From contig JAIRXR010000004.1 of the NCBI GenBank assembly GCA_031268175.1, positions 1-60,740 of the forward strand: DNA of 60,740 bases, given 5' to 3'. This DNA is from Puniceicoccales bacterium. GTDB taxonomy: Bacteria > Verrucomicrobiota > Verrucomicrobiia > Opitutales > JAIRKQ01. Of this stretch, positions 9,301 through 17,733 are shown piece by piece. A program made the translations under genes and the position numbers. The notes under the pieces were generated by a model. The model was given only the letters and a program-made list of their open reading frames with translations, had not been told where the DNA came from and searched no databases. The stretch's first letter is position 1, and every line of letters begins with the position of its first letter.

Positions 9301-12300
9301 AAATATAGTAGTTAACACAGGGTTAGCGGCTTACTTGGGTACCATAGTGTCGGAGAGCAACATTAGACTAGGAGGAGAATCGATAGGCAATATCAGTTTC
9401 AAGGATCGGGGAACGGTCATTGCGTACGGCGATGTCGATGCTGAAATGGAACGAGCTGCGACGGACCAGGTGGCCATACAAGCGAAAAACATTTCCATAA
9501 AAGTTATAGAGGATTTCATAGTAAATGGTGTTATTCGCCCAACGGTATTGCCGGACGGAACGATTATTCACATGTTCGATATCCGCAAGTTTGCACACGC
9601 TATCGGTATGCTAACCGATGGATCACGGGATACGCTACAAAGTGTCCTGTCAGCCAAGGATGAAAACACGCAATTGATGGCAATGCGCAGCGCTGATACG
9701 TGTGGATTTACCGATGAACGACCGGAGGAAAGGCTCATTGCTTCCACAGTACCGGACAGCACGTGCCGTACCGTTGTAAATTTAGCACTGGCTCCAATAT
9801 ATGGTAGGGAAACATTGGTACAAAAGGATTTAGTCACAGCGTTGGAACGTGCTGGAGAGGAGAGGTCGCGTGGGGATAGTTCTTCTTCCAATCCAGTAAT
9901 TCTGTACAGTCGGAGCGATCAGGAGGATGTAAATGCAATTGTCGATGGTGAAAGCACACTCATTCCACTCTATAACCCCATGCTGCTGTTTGATGCTGCC
10001 AGTAAAATAGCAAACATCATTGCGGCGAGTGAAAAGACATCAATAAATAGTTTGGGTAATATACGGATCGATCCAGGGGAGATCAATGTAAACACCAGGG
10101 ACATCGATTTGATGGCAAATGGGAAAATATCGGCACTATCCCAATTTGTGTATTCTCCAAGTGGGGAAAGGATAGCAGTTGATACTGCCAAGATAGGTGT
10201 ACCAGGGGATGCTACCATGTGCGGAGATAGAGGAGTAGATTTTCGAGCACCGAAGATAGAAGCTGGAGGGCGCATAAATGTCACAAGTGCACATGGCAAT
10301 GTTTCCGACCATCAGATGGTCACTGACATGCATTTCACACGCATAAACAAAGACACTGCCATTGGAAAGTCGATGGCAGCAACTACTTCATTAGCCGCCG
10401 GAAAAGGAATAACGATCACAGCAAACAATGGTGTAATCGAACAGCAAGGTGCGCGCATGAAGGCAGGGGAAGATGGTATAGGGTTTGAAGCCCAGAAGCA
10501 CATTGTGAAGCCGTCGGTGGAAGAATCTGTTATCATACATGTGAAAAATGAAGGCCGTACCGCATCGGCCACGGAGGTACGGTCAATGGTAGAGAAGCCT
10601 GCTACCATTGAAACTACCGGGGAAGTGATGCTGCGAGGAAAAGACACGACGATTAGGAATGGAGAAATTCGTGCACGAAAAGTGACAAATGACATCGATG
10701 GAAGTATAAAATTACTTCCCGGAAGAAACTATCAAACGACGCACAGCAAAACGGTAAAGTACGGCTGGCTATTCGGGGAGGCATCGAGCGAGTACTTTGA
10801 GCGTAAGTCTACGGTGATAGCGACGAAGATTAGAGCAAAGGACATCGAGCTAACCGGTGTTGGCACTGCGGATTTGCAAAGTGTAATAATAAAAGAAGCT
10901 GACATGCACGTTAGCAAGCAGCTGTCGGAAACAACGGCATACAACGACATTAGCGTTCGAGTGGTTAACCGTAGGGAAGGGTGGTTTGCTCCGCGGTTGC
11001 GAGGAGATCCGGCAGGTGATGCCGTTAGGGCAATGCTACAAACAACAATCCCAGGTGATGTTTTGCCAAACGTTGCCAATGTTGTGGGAGCGGGTGCGCA
11101 AACGCTGTCCCACATCACAACGCTTGCCAACCTTGCTGCCATGCCAAATCCCATGCTATCGGTTGCACAGATCCTTCTCAGCAGATTTACCACGGGTGCG
11201 GTATATAGCGACATTACGCAGAAAATAACGCGCAATGAGCGCATTCCAGTACAATCAAATGTGGAATTAGGGGTATTCACTGTCGCCAATGACAAAACTC
11301 ATTTGGAAGGGATATGGAATGTTGACCGTGCATCCATCGATAGTGGAACATTTACCACATCCGCTCCCAAGCACAGCGTTTCACAAAGTGAAAGTGTGGA
11401 AGGATGGAGTGTATCGTTTTCCCCGGCTGCGATACTTGGAGCGCTAGTATTGCCAGTCACTGCTTCCACGGTTATGGCAGCTTTGCCGACGGTAGCAGTT
11501 CAAAGCGGGGAACGGGATGGTACTTCCGTAAAAACCATGCCGATGAAATTATCGGCAAGTGCGATATTTATACGGTGCAACGACGCAGTTTTTTCCGGAT
11601 CCCAAATAAGTGCAAAGGCGGTAGATGCCATTGTGTCCGGTAAGTTGACTGTGCAATCCATTGGCAACCTGTTCTCTTCCCATGGTAAACAATCGGTGGT
11701 AGGAGTCAGTCTATCCGCTCTCGCCGGGATGGTGCACGACGTGTCCATCGACAGGTCAATCATGGACCATTCCCTTGGTGCCGTTCCCACTATCCGAATT
11801 GCCAACCGGGAAGAGGTAAGCAAGCAGGTGGATAAGGTAGCTGACCTTGTGGGAAGTGAAAAGTTTTTCCTGAAAGTGGGAGAGTTGCTCTACAACAGTG
11901 GAGCAGAGATTGGATTGCGTCCCGACGGTACGGTAACCAGGTCCGGTGAAGAAAAAATTGAGGCGGGAAAAGTATTAAACGAACGAATAAAGGAAGTACA
12001 CCGCCAATCGGAAAGCGTGATCAATCCCGCCATCGGTGAAATCGTCGCAATGATTGGACAGATCGACGAATTCAAGCGCATACGGTCGAGGGTAAAGGAA
12101 GCGGCCATTGCACAAAAGTTGAAGCCAACGGAGGTCGACAAAGTCGACATGGAAGTAGAAAAATTCCTGGAACAGCCGGATGTCAAGGACAGCATCGAAA
12201 AGCTGAAAGTGGCGGAACAGCGACTGGAAGCGGCCATCCAGGTGCTCAATGAAATTGAAGATGAGAACGATCCTGAAATAGAAAGGTTCATGGCCCTAGA

Positions 12301-13435
12301 GTCGAAAGATTTGATCCCGCCGGATGCCCCACGTTACGCAAGCTTATTTCCAGTGCTGCCGCAGTTGGGCAATCCTTTTAACATTGCTGACTATCCACCA
12401 CCAGCGCCTATGGCATCCGAAAGCGGCACAAGATTGCCCAAATGGCAACAGCGACTGTGGAGCAATTTCTTTACCTCTGCAAATGATTATCGAAAGGCCC
12501 ATCAAAATGTGTGCGCCAATCTACAAAATGCCGAACAACTGCTGTCCAAGATCGGAGTAGCCATGGACGCAGCACAGATCGTTGCTGGGGCAGGTGCCGG
12601 CGCGGCAGTAGGCGCGCGGGCGGGAAGCACTTCTGCTAATCTCATTGGAGTTGCGGCAGGAGCTGCGATAGGAGCTGCTGCCGGCGGCACCATCGCTTAT
12701 GGAAAAGTCGCAGCCACACGATATCTTTTCGGAAAAGCTATAGAAAAAGGCGAGGAAAGTTTCACGAATTTTGCAGCACAATGTGCCGTTGGGGAGGAAC
12801 AAAGGGCGGAATTTGAAGAGACCGCACGCTTCGTATATTCCACCGCTGTACTTGGAGCATCCGCCGCAGGCATGGCAAAGGGTGCACTCCAAGGTCCGAA
12901 GCCGGGGATGCCAAGTGCTACAAAGGTTGCAAAGCCTTCCTCTATCGCCGTCCGCGAAGTGGAACTCGCAGGCACGGGCATGAAGCTCAAAATTCCCCTG
13001 AAGGAACCGCTCACGCAGACGGAAGCCTCACTGAAACAGGAGAAAGTTCCTGGACAAAGGGACACAACTAAGGTCGGAGCAAGCGAAAATCTCAAAGCTG
13101 GCAAAGGTTCAGGTGGATTCCAAGACAATAAAGATGTTCACCACGTAGTTCCGCAAAGGTACCTAAAAAAACACGGCATTCCTGAGGAAAAGGGATTGTC
13201 CGTTGTTTTACCAAAAGAGATGCATAAGGAAACTGGCACGCATAGCGGCAAAGCAAAAAATTTCGATCTTGATCAGTCGTTTCGAGACGCTACAGCTGAG
13301 GGTGTCAAGGACCTGATCAAAGTCGAAAAAGAGCATGGGGTATACGAAAATCCTGGAAGAGAAAATTTGATCAAAGGCTTGGATGAGCATAAAGAAGCGC
13401 ATCCAGAATGGTACAAAAAGGATGATAAAAAATGA
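6350..13435 (+). CDS. CdiA/filamentous haemagglutinin-like polymorphic toxin with HNH-like C-terminal nuclease tip
   Basis: A 2361-residue protein. Residues about 220-1700 are rich in short beta strands with N, G, S and D turns (recurring NxGxI and VNxGxL patterns), as in FHA/CdiA beta-helix stalks. Residues about 1850-1980 are charged and helical. Residues about 2080-2120 are Gly/Ala-rich (AGAGAGAAVGARAG) and may enter membranes. Residues about 2135-2230 form the pre-toxin segment copied five times downstream. The tip (about 2238-2361) has VHHVVP (His 2264-2265) and a later H-KETGTH, as in HNH-superfamily toxins. An in-frame stop precedes the ATG, and the N-terminus shows neither a Sec signal nor a haemagglutination-activity (TPS) domain. 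The stop overlaps the immunity start at ATGA. Delivery route is unknown. Confidence 0.8.
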   Translation: MNIAKVYALARARKQLPKPVVPKAPTNDETSYEKRGVFSISKKLKSSVVKAFDGGVGQRLIRHIGSSDKRCFIVPSGYPWKNGDPGSASDIFLRLLPSYMVNYGTISQELEKQIGQLFPAKVEPISLPPVDVPEYAMEVTHGEASESLAVRVVQQFADTRKVILHTVLSPFMAQSGNSLAAAMVSTNALACARELIRKVAENNFDTKQSSAVPLAASFPKESDISMGYCVTIPDIGDVLISHGGDVVLDGIKTISPLHIANPSSAVIKDVDIGKLTIESSSMVLIDQHKTINSLEFQSNDGNVAGVYVDNGSDLAIGELSLANALLVNSGKIFLNGTNALNGISILNAGEMGTVHTLSGISHLWNCSSGIIRSLNNLVISGASISNMGNIIAPQINIISECLLSNFGTIRPSQEVNIYGDGDMHNHGIIGENCANAYVTGTRFRQYGDGKLNGSSVSINSRVAELSGKLRVQKVSFGGTTALLDSVRMDDVEEMTLSTSDDFLAGTQARFGKIGKLINEGTATFRADLNDVGQLHNTSTGKLRLLNHASVTGADGILNDGHIFVHGGKEADENNLLIIGKESHSNTVNIKKAYVGTKDAILEYGNGATVAAGTYNNGGASFSHSRLTIGEHGGKNSYGHVAARNTIEYHVHGAIPNFGGHVITPCIDESEKRFIVLADKDITVTTPFNGAVRLEMHAPKGIANRSTVTALSIGAKSHSLVNGKDVPSGPVVNYGTLSSSGKIEVLSKSFLNDGGRVESRGDITFNVADGVKNTGGGRLEKDVEEEITVFEPVAVPLKPNAGSGKYERVKLKERKIKVKRDIYHPNLEKAGVITTGGGRIKVTAGIVDNSFGVLNAHGGIDLSSRGEIVNESGLIRSGGDTSINGKQLRNGYRKASQIYDSANPSRPIRTEQTITGRWHMVPERRSEWVFDNDLCRIFNHGHRRYYTASVKKKLPNIKEFVTTGYESMPQASTASAYPGYIFSTGNIVVNTGLAAYLGTIVSESNIRLGGESIGNISFKDRGTVIAYGDVDAEMERAATDQVAIQAKNISIKVIEDFIVNGVIRPTVLPDGTIIHMFDIRKFAHAIGMLTDGSRDTLQSVLSAKDENTQLMAMRSADTCGFTDERPEERLIASTVPDSTCRTVVNLALAPIYGRETLVQKDLVTALERAGEERSRGDSSSSNPVILYSRSDQEDVNAIVDGESTLIPLYNPMLLFDAASKIANIIAASEKTSINSLGNIRIDPGEINVNTRDIDLMANGKISALSQFVYSPSGERIAVDTAKIGVPGDATMCGDRGVDFRAPKIEAGGRINVTSAHGNVSDHQMVTDMHFTRINKDTAIGKSMAATTSLAAGKGITITANNGVIEQQGARMKAGEDGIGFEAQKHIVKPSVEESVIIHVKNEGRTASATEVRSMVEKPATIETTGEVMLRGKDTTIRNGEIRARKVTNDIDGSIKLLPGRNYQTTHSKTVKYGWLFGEASSEYFERKSTVIATKIRAKDIELTGVGTADLQSVIIKEADMHVSKQLSETTAYNDISVRVVNRREGWFAPRLRGDPAGDAVRAMLQTTIPGDVLPNVANVVGAGAQTLSHITTLANLAAMPNPMLSVAQILLSRFTTGAVYSDITQKITRNERIPVQSNVELGVFTVANDKTHLEGIWNVDRASIDSGTFTTSAPKHSVSQSESVEGWSVSFSPAAILGALVLPVTASTVMAALPTVAVQSGERDGTSVKTMPMKLSASAIFIRCNDAVFSGSQISAKAVDAIVSGKLTVQSIGNLFSSHGKQSVVGVSLSALAGMVHDVSIDRSIMDHSLGAVPTIRIANREEVSKQVDKVADLVGSEKFFLKVGELLYNSGAEIGLRPDGTVTRSGEEKIEAGKVLNERIKEVHRQSESVINPAIGEIVAMIGQIDEFKRIRSRVKEAAIAQKLKPTEVDKVDMEVEKFLEQPDVKDSIEKLKVAEQRLEAAIQVLNEIEDENDPEIERFMALESKDLIPPDAPRYASLFPVLPQLGNPFNIADYPPPAPMASESGTRLPKWQQRLWSNFFTSANDYRKAHQNVCANLQNAEQLLSKIGVAMDAAQIVAGAGAGAAVGARAGSTSANLIGVAAGAAIGAAAGGTIAYGKVAATRYLFGKAIEKGEESFTNFAAQCAVGEEQRAEFEETARFVYSTAVLGASAAGMAKGALQGPKPGMPSATKVAKPSSIAVREVELAGTGMKLKIPLKEPLTQTEASLKQEKVPGQRDTTKVGASENLKAGKGSGGFQDNKDVHHVVPQRYLKKHGIPEEKGLSVVLPKEMHKETGTHSGKAKNFDLDQSFRDATAEGVKDLIKVEKEHGVYENPGRENLIKGLDEHKEAHPEWYKKDDKK

Positions 13436-14043
13436 AAGAAGAATATGAGAAAAAACTAGCAATAATGCGTGATTTTTCTGAAAATTATGACAACATTTCC
13501 GATGAGGATTTTTGTCAAAGGCGCAGGGAGTTTGAAGTCAATTTGGAAGAATTGACAGCAACAAAAGATCAAGAAGTGCTGGAATATCTGATGGACTTTT
13601 TCGATGAAGATTTTGACTATAGCGTAGAGGGTGTATGCGGATCAATTAAGGCCCGAATCGGTGCAAATTTTACCCTGGACCAGCTAATCGAAGCATTCTA
13701 CAAAAGGTTTGACAAGTTTGCAGGAAAATATTTGGGGAAATGCGCAGAAATGAGCATGTGGTGCGTACGCAACCGACAGATCGACGATTACCATTGGGAT
13801 AGGTTCCGTGAAATGTTTAACGCTGTGAAGTCGAAACATTCGGCCAAAATTTTGGAAAAATTAAAGGACATGTTCGAAGACGGAGCGCAATTTGATGAAG
13901 ACGGAGTTGATATAGATGTAGGTACTGTAGGAAGATATAGAGATCTGGTAGCTCGAGAAGGTTGTGCAGGAAGACAATATAGATGGACCGACGAAGAGAG
14001 AAAAATGGTATACACACTTGAAGAAGACATGAAGAGCTGGTAG
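13432..14043 (+). CDS. Immunity protein 1 (Imm30-like), partner of the main toxin tip
   Basis: A 203-residue helical protein whose ATG overlaps the toxin stop (ATGA), the usual toxin-immunity arrangement. It is clearly homologous to the gene at 14745-15242: both share GVC, a segment like NFTLDQL-EAFYK, EMSMWCVRN and RQMFN/REMFN, ending YTLEEDMK-W. The pattern of a central GVC, then a helical block, then an RN-type motif and an R-F-N segment resembles Imm30. It should bind and neutralise the HNH-like tip of the 2361-residue protein. An insert at about residues 148-190 is absent from the paralogue. It is followed without a gap, in the same frame, by a pre-toxin copy. Confidence 0.75.
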   Translation: MKEEYEKKLAIMRDFSENYDNISDEDFCQRRREFEVNLEELTATKDQEVLEYLMDFFDEDFDYSVEGVCGSIKARIGANFTLDQLIEAFYKRFDKFAGKYLGKCAEMSMWCVRNRQIDDYHWDRFREMFNAVKSKHSAKILEKLKDMFEDGAQFDEDGVDIDVGTVGRYRDLVAREGCAGRQYRWTDEERKMVYTLEEDMKSW

Positions 14044-14196
14044 CAGGAATACCGACGAAAACGGCGCCGATTCAACGAAGAGAGTTTTGCCGACCTTGCA
14101 ACACAATGCGCCGTTGGGGAGGAACAAAGGGCGGAATTTGAAGAGACGGCACGCTTCGTATATTCCACCGCTGTACTTGGAGCATCCGCCGCAGGC
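14044..14196 (+). repeat. Pre-toxin repeat copy 2, start-less part
   Basis: Immediately after the immunity stop, the same frame stays open (QEYRRKRRRFNEESFADL) and runs into a near-identical copy of the pre-toxin segment seen at 12757-13075 of the large gene. No start codon occurs until 14197. The copy therefore looks like a duplicated or transferred 3' fragment whose 5' part was never a gene of its own. Confidence 0.8.
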
Positions 14197-14748
14197 ATGG
14201 CAAAGGGTGCACTCCGAGGCCCTAAACCGAAGATCCAGGGCACTGCAAAAGTAGTGAAGCCGTCCTCCGTCGCCGCCCGCGAAGTGGAACTCGCAGGCAC
14301 TGGCATAAAGCTCAAAATTCCCGTGGAGGAACCGCTTGCGCAGGCGGAAGCCTCACTGAGACAGGAGAGAGTTCCTGGACAGAGGGAGATCGGCAATACT
14401 GGGTCATACAAAGAACTTAGAGATGGAACTGGCCCAGGCGGATTCAAAGACGGCAAAGATGCCCATCACATACCTTCCAAGGCATTCATGGAGAAACATG
14501 GTGTAAAAAAAGACGATGGCTTGGCTGTCATTTTGACGAAGGAACAGCATAATAAGACTCGAACAATGAGAAAACTTCCTACCAATAATACGCCCAGGGA
14601 TGAATTTGCCAGGGATATAGTTGACGTCAGAGAAATTTTGAAAGGAGATAACGAATATACGCCCGATGTAAACAGTGGTTTACTCGAGGATGTAAAAAGG
14701 TATGAGTCTAGATATCCGGATATATTTAAAAAAGAACCTAAAAAATGA
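14197..14748 (+). CDS. Orphan toxin module 2: pre-toxin segment plus HNH-like nuclease tip
   Basis: 183 residues from the first ATG. Residues 1-60 repeat the conserved linker (GALRGPKPK, REVELAGTG, VPGQRE). From about residue 75 the tip differs from the main toxin: DAHHIPSKAF, then a hydrophobic strand and EQHNKTRT, an HHxP...HxxT layout typical of HNH-superfamily toxin tips. Both the tip and its immunity gene resemble the main pair, so the two modules are diverged cousins. The stop overlaps the next ATG by ATGA. It lacks any delivery portion, so it may be silent unless recombined into the large gene through the shared segment, or translated from 14197 without export. Confidence 0.75.
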   Translation: MAKGALRGPKPKIQGTAKVVKPSSVAAREVELAGTGIKLKIPVEEPLAQAEASLRQERVPGQREIGNTGSYKELRDGTGPGGFKDGKDAHHIPSKAFMEKHGVKKDDGLAVILTKEQHNKTRTMRKLPTNNTPRDEFARDIVDVREILKGDNEYTPDVNSGLLEDVKRYESRYPDIFKKEPKK

Positions 14749-15242
14749 AAATAGAACACATAGAAAATTTGAAAATAATGCGCCAATACATGCGTTGGGA
14801 TCCACAGCTTGGAGAACGAGAAAACAAAGAAAACGGAAAAAAATACTTTGCTGCTGTGGATTTTCTTTGTGAGAGCAAAGCCCAAGATGTTTTGGAGGCT
14901 TTGCTAGATTTTTTCACCCATGAAAACGAGCAATACGGCGGAGTATGCGAAACATTGAAATCTCAAATAGGAGTAAATTTCACTCTGGACCAACTGCTGC
15001 AAGCATTTTACAAGAAGTTTAATACACTTGCGGAAAATGATCTGAGCATATGCTCCGAAATGAGCATGTGGTGCGTGCGCAATGACTGTAGAGATAAATT
15101 TCGACAGATGTTTAACACAGTAAGATCAAAACACTCGAAGGAAATTGTGGAAAATCTCAAAAAATCAGCACTGGAATACGACTGGGAAGAAGACTCAAAG
15201 GAAATGATATATACCCTGGAAGAAGACATGAAAAACTGGTAA
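14745..15242 (+). CDS. Immunity protein 2 (Imm30-like)
   Basis: A 165-residue paralogue of the immunity protein at 13432, sharing GVCETLKSQIGVNFTLDQLL, EMSMWCVRN, FRQMFN and the C-terminal YTLEEDMKNW. It lacks the insert near the C-terminus of protein 1. The start overlaps the toxin 2 stop. It should protect against the HHIP-type tip of module 2. Keeping the immunity gene would protect the cell from neighbours still using that toxin even if its own toxin is not delivered. As in module 1, a pre-toxin copy follows directly after the stop in the same frame. Confidence 0.75.
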   Translation: MKIEHIENLKIMRQYMRWDPQLGERENKENGKKYFAAVDFLCESKAQDVLEALLDFFTHENEQYGGVCETLKSQIGVNFTLDQLLQAFYKKFNTLAENDLSICSEMSMWCVRNDCRDKFRQMFNTVRSKHSKEIVENLKKSALEYDWEEDSKEMIYTLEEDMKNW

Positions 15243-15395
15243 CAGGAATACCAACGAAAACGACACCGATTCAGCGAGGAAAGTTTTGCGGACCTCGCAG
15301 CACAATGTGCCGTTGGGGAGGAACAAAGGGCGGAATTTTAAGAGACCGCACGCTTCGTATATTCCACCGCTGTACTTGGAGCGTCCGCCGCCGGC
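15243..15395 (+). repeat. Pre-toxin repeat copy 3, carrying a nonsense codon
   Basis: The frame continues from the immunity stop (QEYQRKRHRFSEESFADLAA) like copy 2, but a TAA at 15339-15341 replaces the GAA codon found in copies 1, 2 and 4 (AEF-E-ET). The change is one base, G to T. Everything downstream stays in frame to the end of module 3. Confidence 0.85.
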
Positions 15396-16121
15396 ATGGC
15401 AAAGGGTGCACTCCAAGGTCCGAAGCCGGAGATGCCAAGTGCCACAAAGGTTGTAAAGCCTTCCTCTGTCGCCGTCCGCGAAGTGGAACTCGCAGGCACG
15501 GGCACGAAAGTGAAAGTTCCTGTTAAGGAACCTCTTGCGCAGACGGAAGTTAGCGCTGCACGCGGCACTGCCGGCGAAAAAAGTAAGCCGCAAGCACCAA
15601 GAATTGAAAAGCAACTTACTCGTGAAGAGTTGGCAAAACAAGCACCACATCTTGATAAAGCTCCATATACCCCAAGAACCGCGGAAAGCATGTTGAAGAC
15701 AAACAATTCAGGTGCTGAGATTACAAGCACCACTTTGCCAAAGGAAAGTCATCCAAATGTTAAATCGGCCGGCACAAGACATCCCGAATCCGGAATAGTG
15801 TTCGACAACCGCGGATTCCCGATTTTTGATAAGTATGTTAAATACGAAACGAGAATAAGTGGAAATTTGAAAAATATGACATCAGAAGGCCACATGCGCG
15901 CTGCCACTAGGCAACTGCGGGGTGACATTAAGGCTGGAATAGTCGATAAAAATATGTTCACTGAAGCACAATTAAAGGATATAATGTCCGGGAAAGATAC
16001 AATTAAAGATTATACCTGGCATCACCACCAGGACGTCGGTCGCATGCAGCTAGTTCCTGAAAATATACACGAAGACGTTAGACATGTTGGAGGATTTAAA
16101 ATGTGGGGAGGGAAAAAATGA
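15396..16121 (+). CDS. Orphan toxin module 3: WHH-type HNH nuclease tip
   Basis: 241 residues from the first ATG after the nonsense codon. Residues 1-50 are the shared linker (REVELAGTG, VKVPVKEPLAQTEV). A spacer (RIEKQLTREELAK) leads to a tip that contains SGIVFDNRGFPIFDKY near residue 130 and ends with YTWHHHQDVGRMQLVP, then H and HVGG. That is the signature of the HNH/Endo VII superfamily toxins with a conserved WHH motif, which cleave DNA. The stop overlaps the ATG of a SUKH immunity gene, a pairing well known for this toxin class. The nuclease core appears complete. Confidence 0.85.
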   Translation: MAKGALQGPKPEMPSATKVVKPSSVAVREVELAGTGTKVKVPVKEPLAQTEVSAARGTAGEKSKPQAPRIEKQLTREELAKQAPHLDKAPYTPRTAESMLKTNNSGAEITSTTLPKESHPNVKSAGTRHPESGIVFDNRGFPIFDKYVKYETRISGNLKNMTSEGHMRAATRQLRGDIKAGIVDKNMFTEAQLKDIMSGKDTIKDYTWHHHQDVGRMQLVPENIHEDVRHVGGFKMWGGKK

Positions 16122-16639
16122 AGAACTTGGACAGCAATGTAGAATATGATGATGGAAATATAGATAAGTTGAAAATAGAAATATTTGAAAAGCGATTTGG
16201 AATTTCTTTACCAGCAATGTATGTAAACTTTATCGTAAAACACGATGGAGCAAGGTTACAGAGAAGTGATTTTGATTACTTGGATCCGAACATGGGAGGG
16301 AGGAAAAATTCCTATAGCATAGCGTTCGTAAACTTCGAAGAAATAGAGAATAAAATAAATAGATTAAAGAAAGCAGATGAAAATTTTCCAGGGTATGGAA
16401 AAGCATTTAAAGACGGCCTGGTTCCGTTTGGAAGAAATGGAGGAGGAGATCTGATTTGCTTCGATTATCGAGAGGACAGGACGACGAATGATCCACCAAT
16501 TGTTATTTGGTACCACGAGATAGATTTTGAACATAGAGTGATATTCATCGCTAGCAACTTTGAGGAATTTGTGAATATATTGTATTTTAACGAGGAATTG
16601 GAAAAATACCTTGATGAGCTGTATCTCCCTCCCAAATGA
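16118..16639 (+). CDS. SUKH-family (SMI1/KNR4) immunity protein
   Basis: A 173-residue protein with the SUKH layout: an N-terminal helix leading to FEKRFGISLPAMYVNFIVKH with DGA following, a middle LVPFGRNGGGDLICFDYRED segment (the typical FA-D-GGN-hCFDY pattern), and C-terminal IASNFEEFVNIL. The ATG at 16118 overlaps the toxin 3 stop (ATGA), so it is preferred over the earlier in-frame start at 16103. It should neutralise the WHH nuclease. The 3' end is followed by a short chimeric junction containing the tail of a different immunity gene. Confidence 0.85.
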   Translation: MKNLDSNVEYDDGNIDKLKIEIFEKRFGISLPAMYVNFIVKHDGARLQRSDFDYLDPNMGGRKNSYSIAFVNFEEIENKINRLKKADENFPGYGKAFKDGLVPFGRNGGGDLICFDYREDRTTNDPPIVIWYHEIDFEHRVIFIASNFEEFVNILYFNEELEKYLDELYLPPK

Positions 16640-16661
16640 AAGTAAGAAGTACAGATGCGCG

Positions 16662-16852
16662 CTGGAGGAAGACATGAAGAGCTGGTAGCAGGAATACCGA
16701 CGAAAACGGCGCCGATTCAACGAAGAGAGTTTTGCCGACCTTGCAGCACAATGTGCCGTTGGGGAGGAACAAAGGGCGGAATTTGAAGAGACGGCACGCT
16801 TCGTATATTCCACCGCTGTACTTGGAGCGTCCGCCGCCGGCATGGCAAAGGC
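16662..16852 (+). pseudogene. Pre-toxin repeat copy 4 fused to the 3' tail of immunity gene 1
   Basis: The block starts inside a copy of the last codons of immunity gene 1 (LEEDMKSW and stop at 16686-16688), although the preceding gene is a SUKH gene, not Imm30-like. It continues with the same QEYRRKRRRFNEE pre-toxin start and breaks off after GMAK. The frame then runs into a stop within five codons (ANFGII). The break joins a toxin tip in a different frame. This records where the module was inserted and a later deletion. Confidence 0.8.
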
Positions 16853-17128
16853 GAATTTTGGGATAATTTAAAAGATGTCAATGATCCAAGCGTCAAAAAG
16901 AATATAGGATATGTTAATAAACAAGCCTTCGGTGGCGGTCAAATAAGGTCTGATGGGACTTTTGTCTATAAATTTGACAAAGCTCACCAGAGCAGCAAAG
17001 TGCACCTTGAAAAGTACAAAAAAACTGCCAAGGGGTGGAAGCCCTACGAAGAGTGTGATCCTGAAACTGGTACGAAAATTAAGGGAAGCGAAGAAAAAGT
17101 GAAAGAAAGGCCTGCGATAAAATGGTGA
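16853..17128 (+). pseudogene. Colicin E3-like ribonuclease tip, out of frame with its pre-toxin segment
   Basis: In another frame from 16853, 91 residues are open: EFWDNLKDVN to KERPAIKW. The stretch YKFDKAH, then HLEKY, then DPETGTKIKG matches the layout of the colicin E3 16S-rRNA nuclease tip (WD--H, LE-Y, DPKTG-QLKG), including the Asp-x-x-His pair; a few extra residues lie between His and Glu. No start codon exists in this frame, and the upstream pre-toxin is shifted, so the tip cannot be made as it stands. Its end overlaps the next ATG by seven bases, the normal toxin-immunity arrangement. Family assignment is moderately sure. Confidence 0.55.
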
Positions 17129-17733
17129 AGGAAGAACTCAGCTTAAGTTTGACAAATTGCATAAATGGTGACTGTAAATTGCAGCTGCGCTATGATCCCG
17201 AGGATGATTGCTTTGTACTTCCTTGGTATTATCATGGATTAGGGGGATACTATTTATTTTTTGATCCCTGGACAGGCAAGGAGTTGTGGCGCATCTATGA
17301 CTATGATTACCTGGATAGCTATGAGGATAGCGTGGAACACGCCAAGCGGCTTTTAAAAAATGAAGAACTTCTAGAGGCGTTCGGAAAAGAGCTATACCTA
17401 AATGAACTGAAATCTGCACAGGATAACCTTGAGGAATTTTTGAAAGCCTATGGTCCCGTGAATTCAAAAATGAATAGAAAATACTGGGATCATAAAATTG
17501 AACAATCGCGAGAGCAACACCTCGAAAAGGATTGTTGTGACAGTTTATTAGATTTGCTAAAAAAAGGAGATAGGGAAGGAGAGAGCCCAGTCATTCACAT
17601 TCCTAGTGTTCGTACATATGCCATTCTAAATAAAAAAGAATACGGCGGGTTCGAGCCCATGGACTATTGCCCCTTTTGCGGAGCGAAATTCCCAGATCGT
17701 TTGGATGATAACGTAGAATATAAATCCGGTTGA
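17122..17733 (+). CDS. CPFCG-type putative immunity protein of module 4
   Basis: A 203-residue acidic protein. The N-terminal half is rich in aromatic residues (PWYYHGLGGYYLFFDPW). The C-terminal part has CC at about residue 138, IPSVRTYAIL, then MDYCPFCGAKFPDRL near the end. That C-terminal arrangement is shared with the gene at 1027-2061. Its ATG overlaps the end of the colicin E3-like tip, so position makes it that toxin's immunity protein; it does not resemble classical colicin E3 immunity proteins. The stop overlaps a TTG (TTGA) that may start module 5. Confidence 0.65.
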   Translation: MVKEELSLSLTNCINGDCKLQLRYDPEDDCFVLPWYYHGLGGYYLFFDPWTGKELWRIYDYDYLDSYEDSVEHAKRLLKNEELLEAFGKELYLNELKSAQDNLEEFLKAYGPVNSKMNRKYWDHKIEQSREQHLEKDCCDSLLDLLKKGDREGESPVIHIPSVRTYAILNKKEYGGFEPMDYCPFCGAKFPDRLDDNVEYKSG

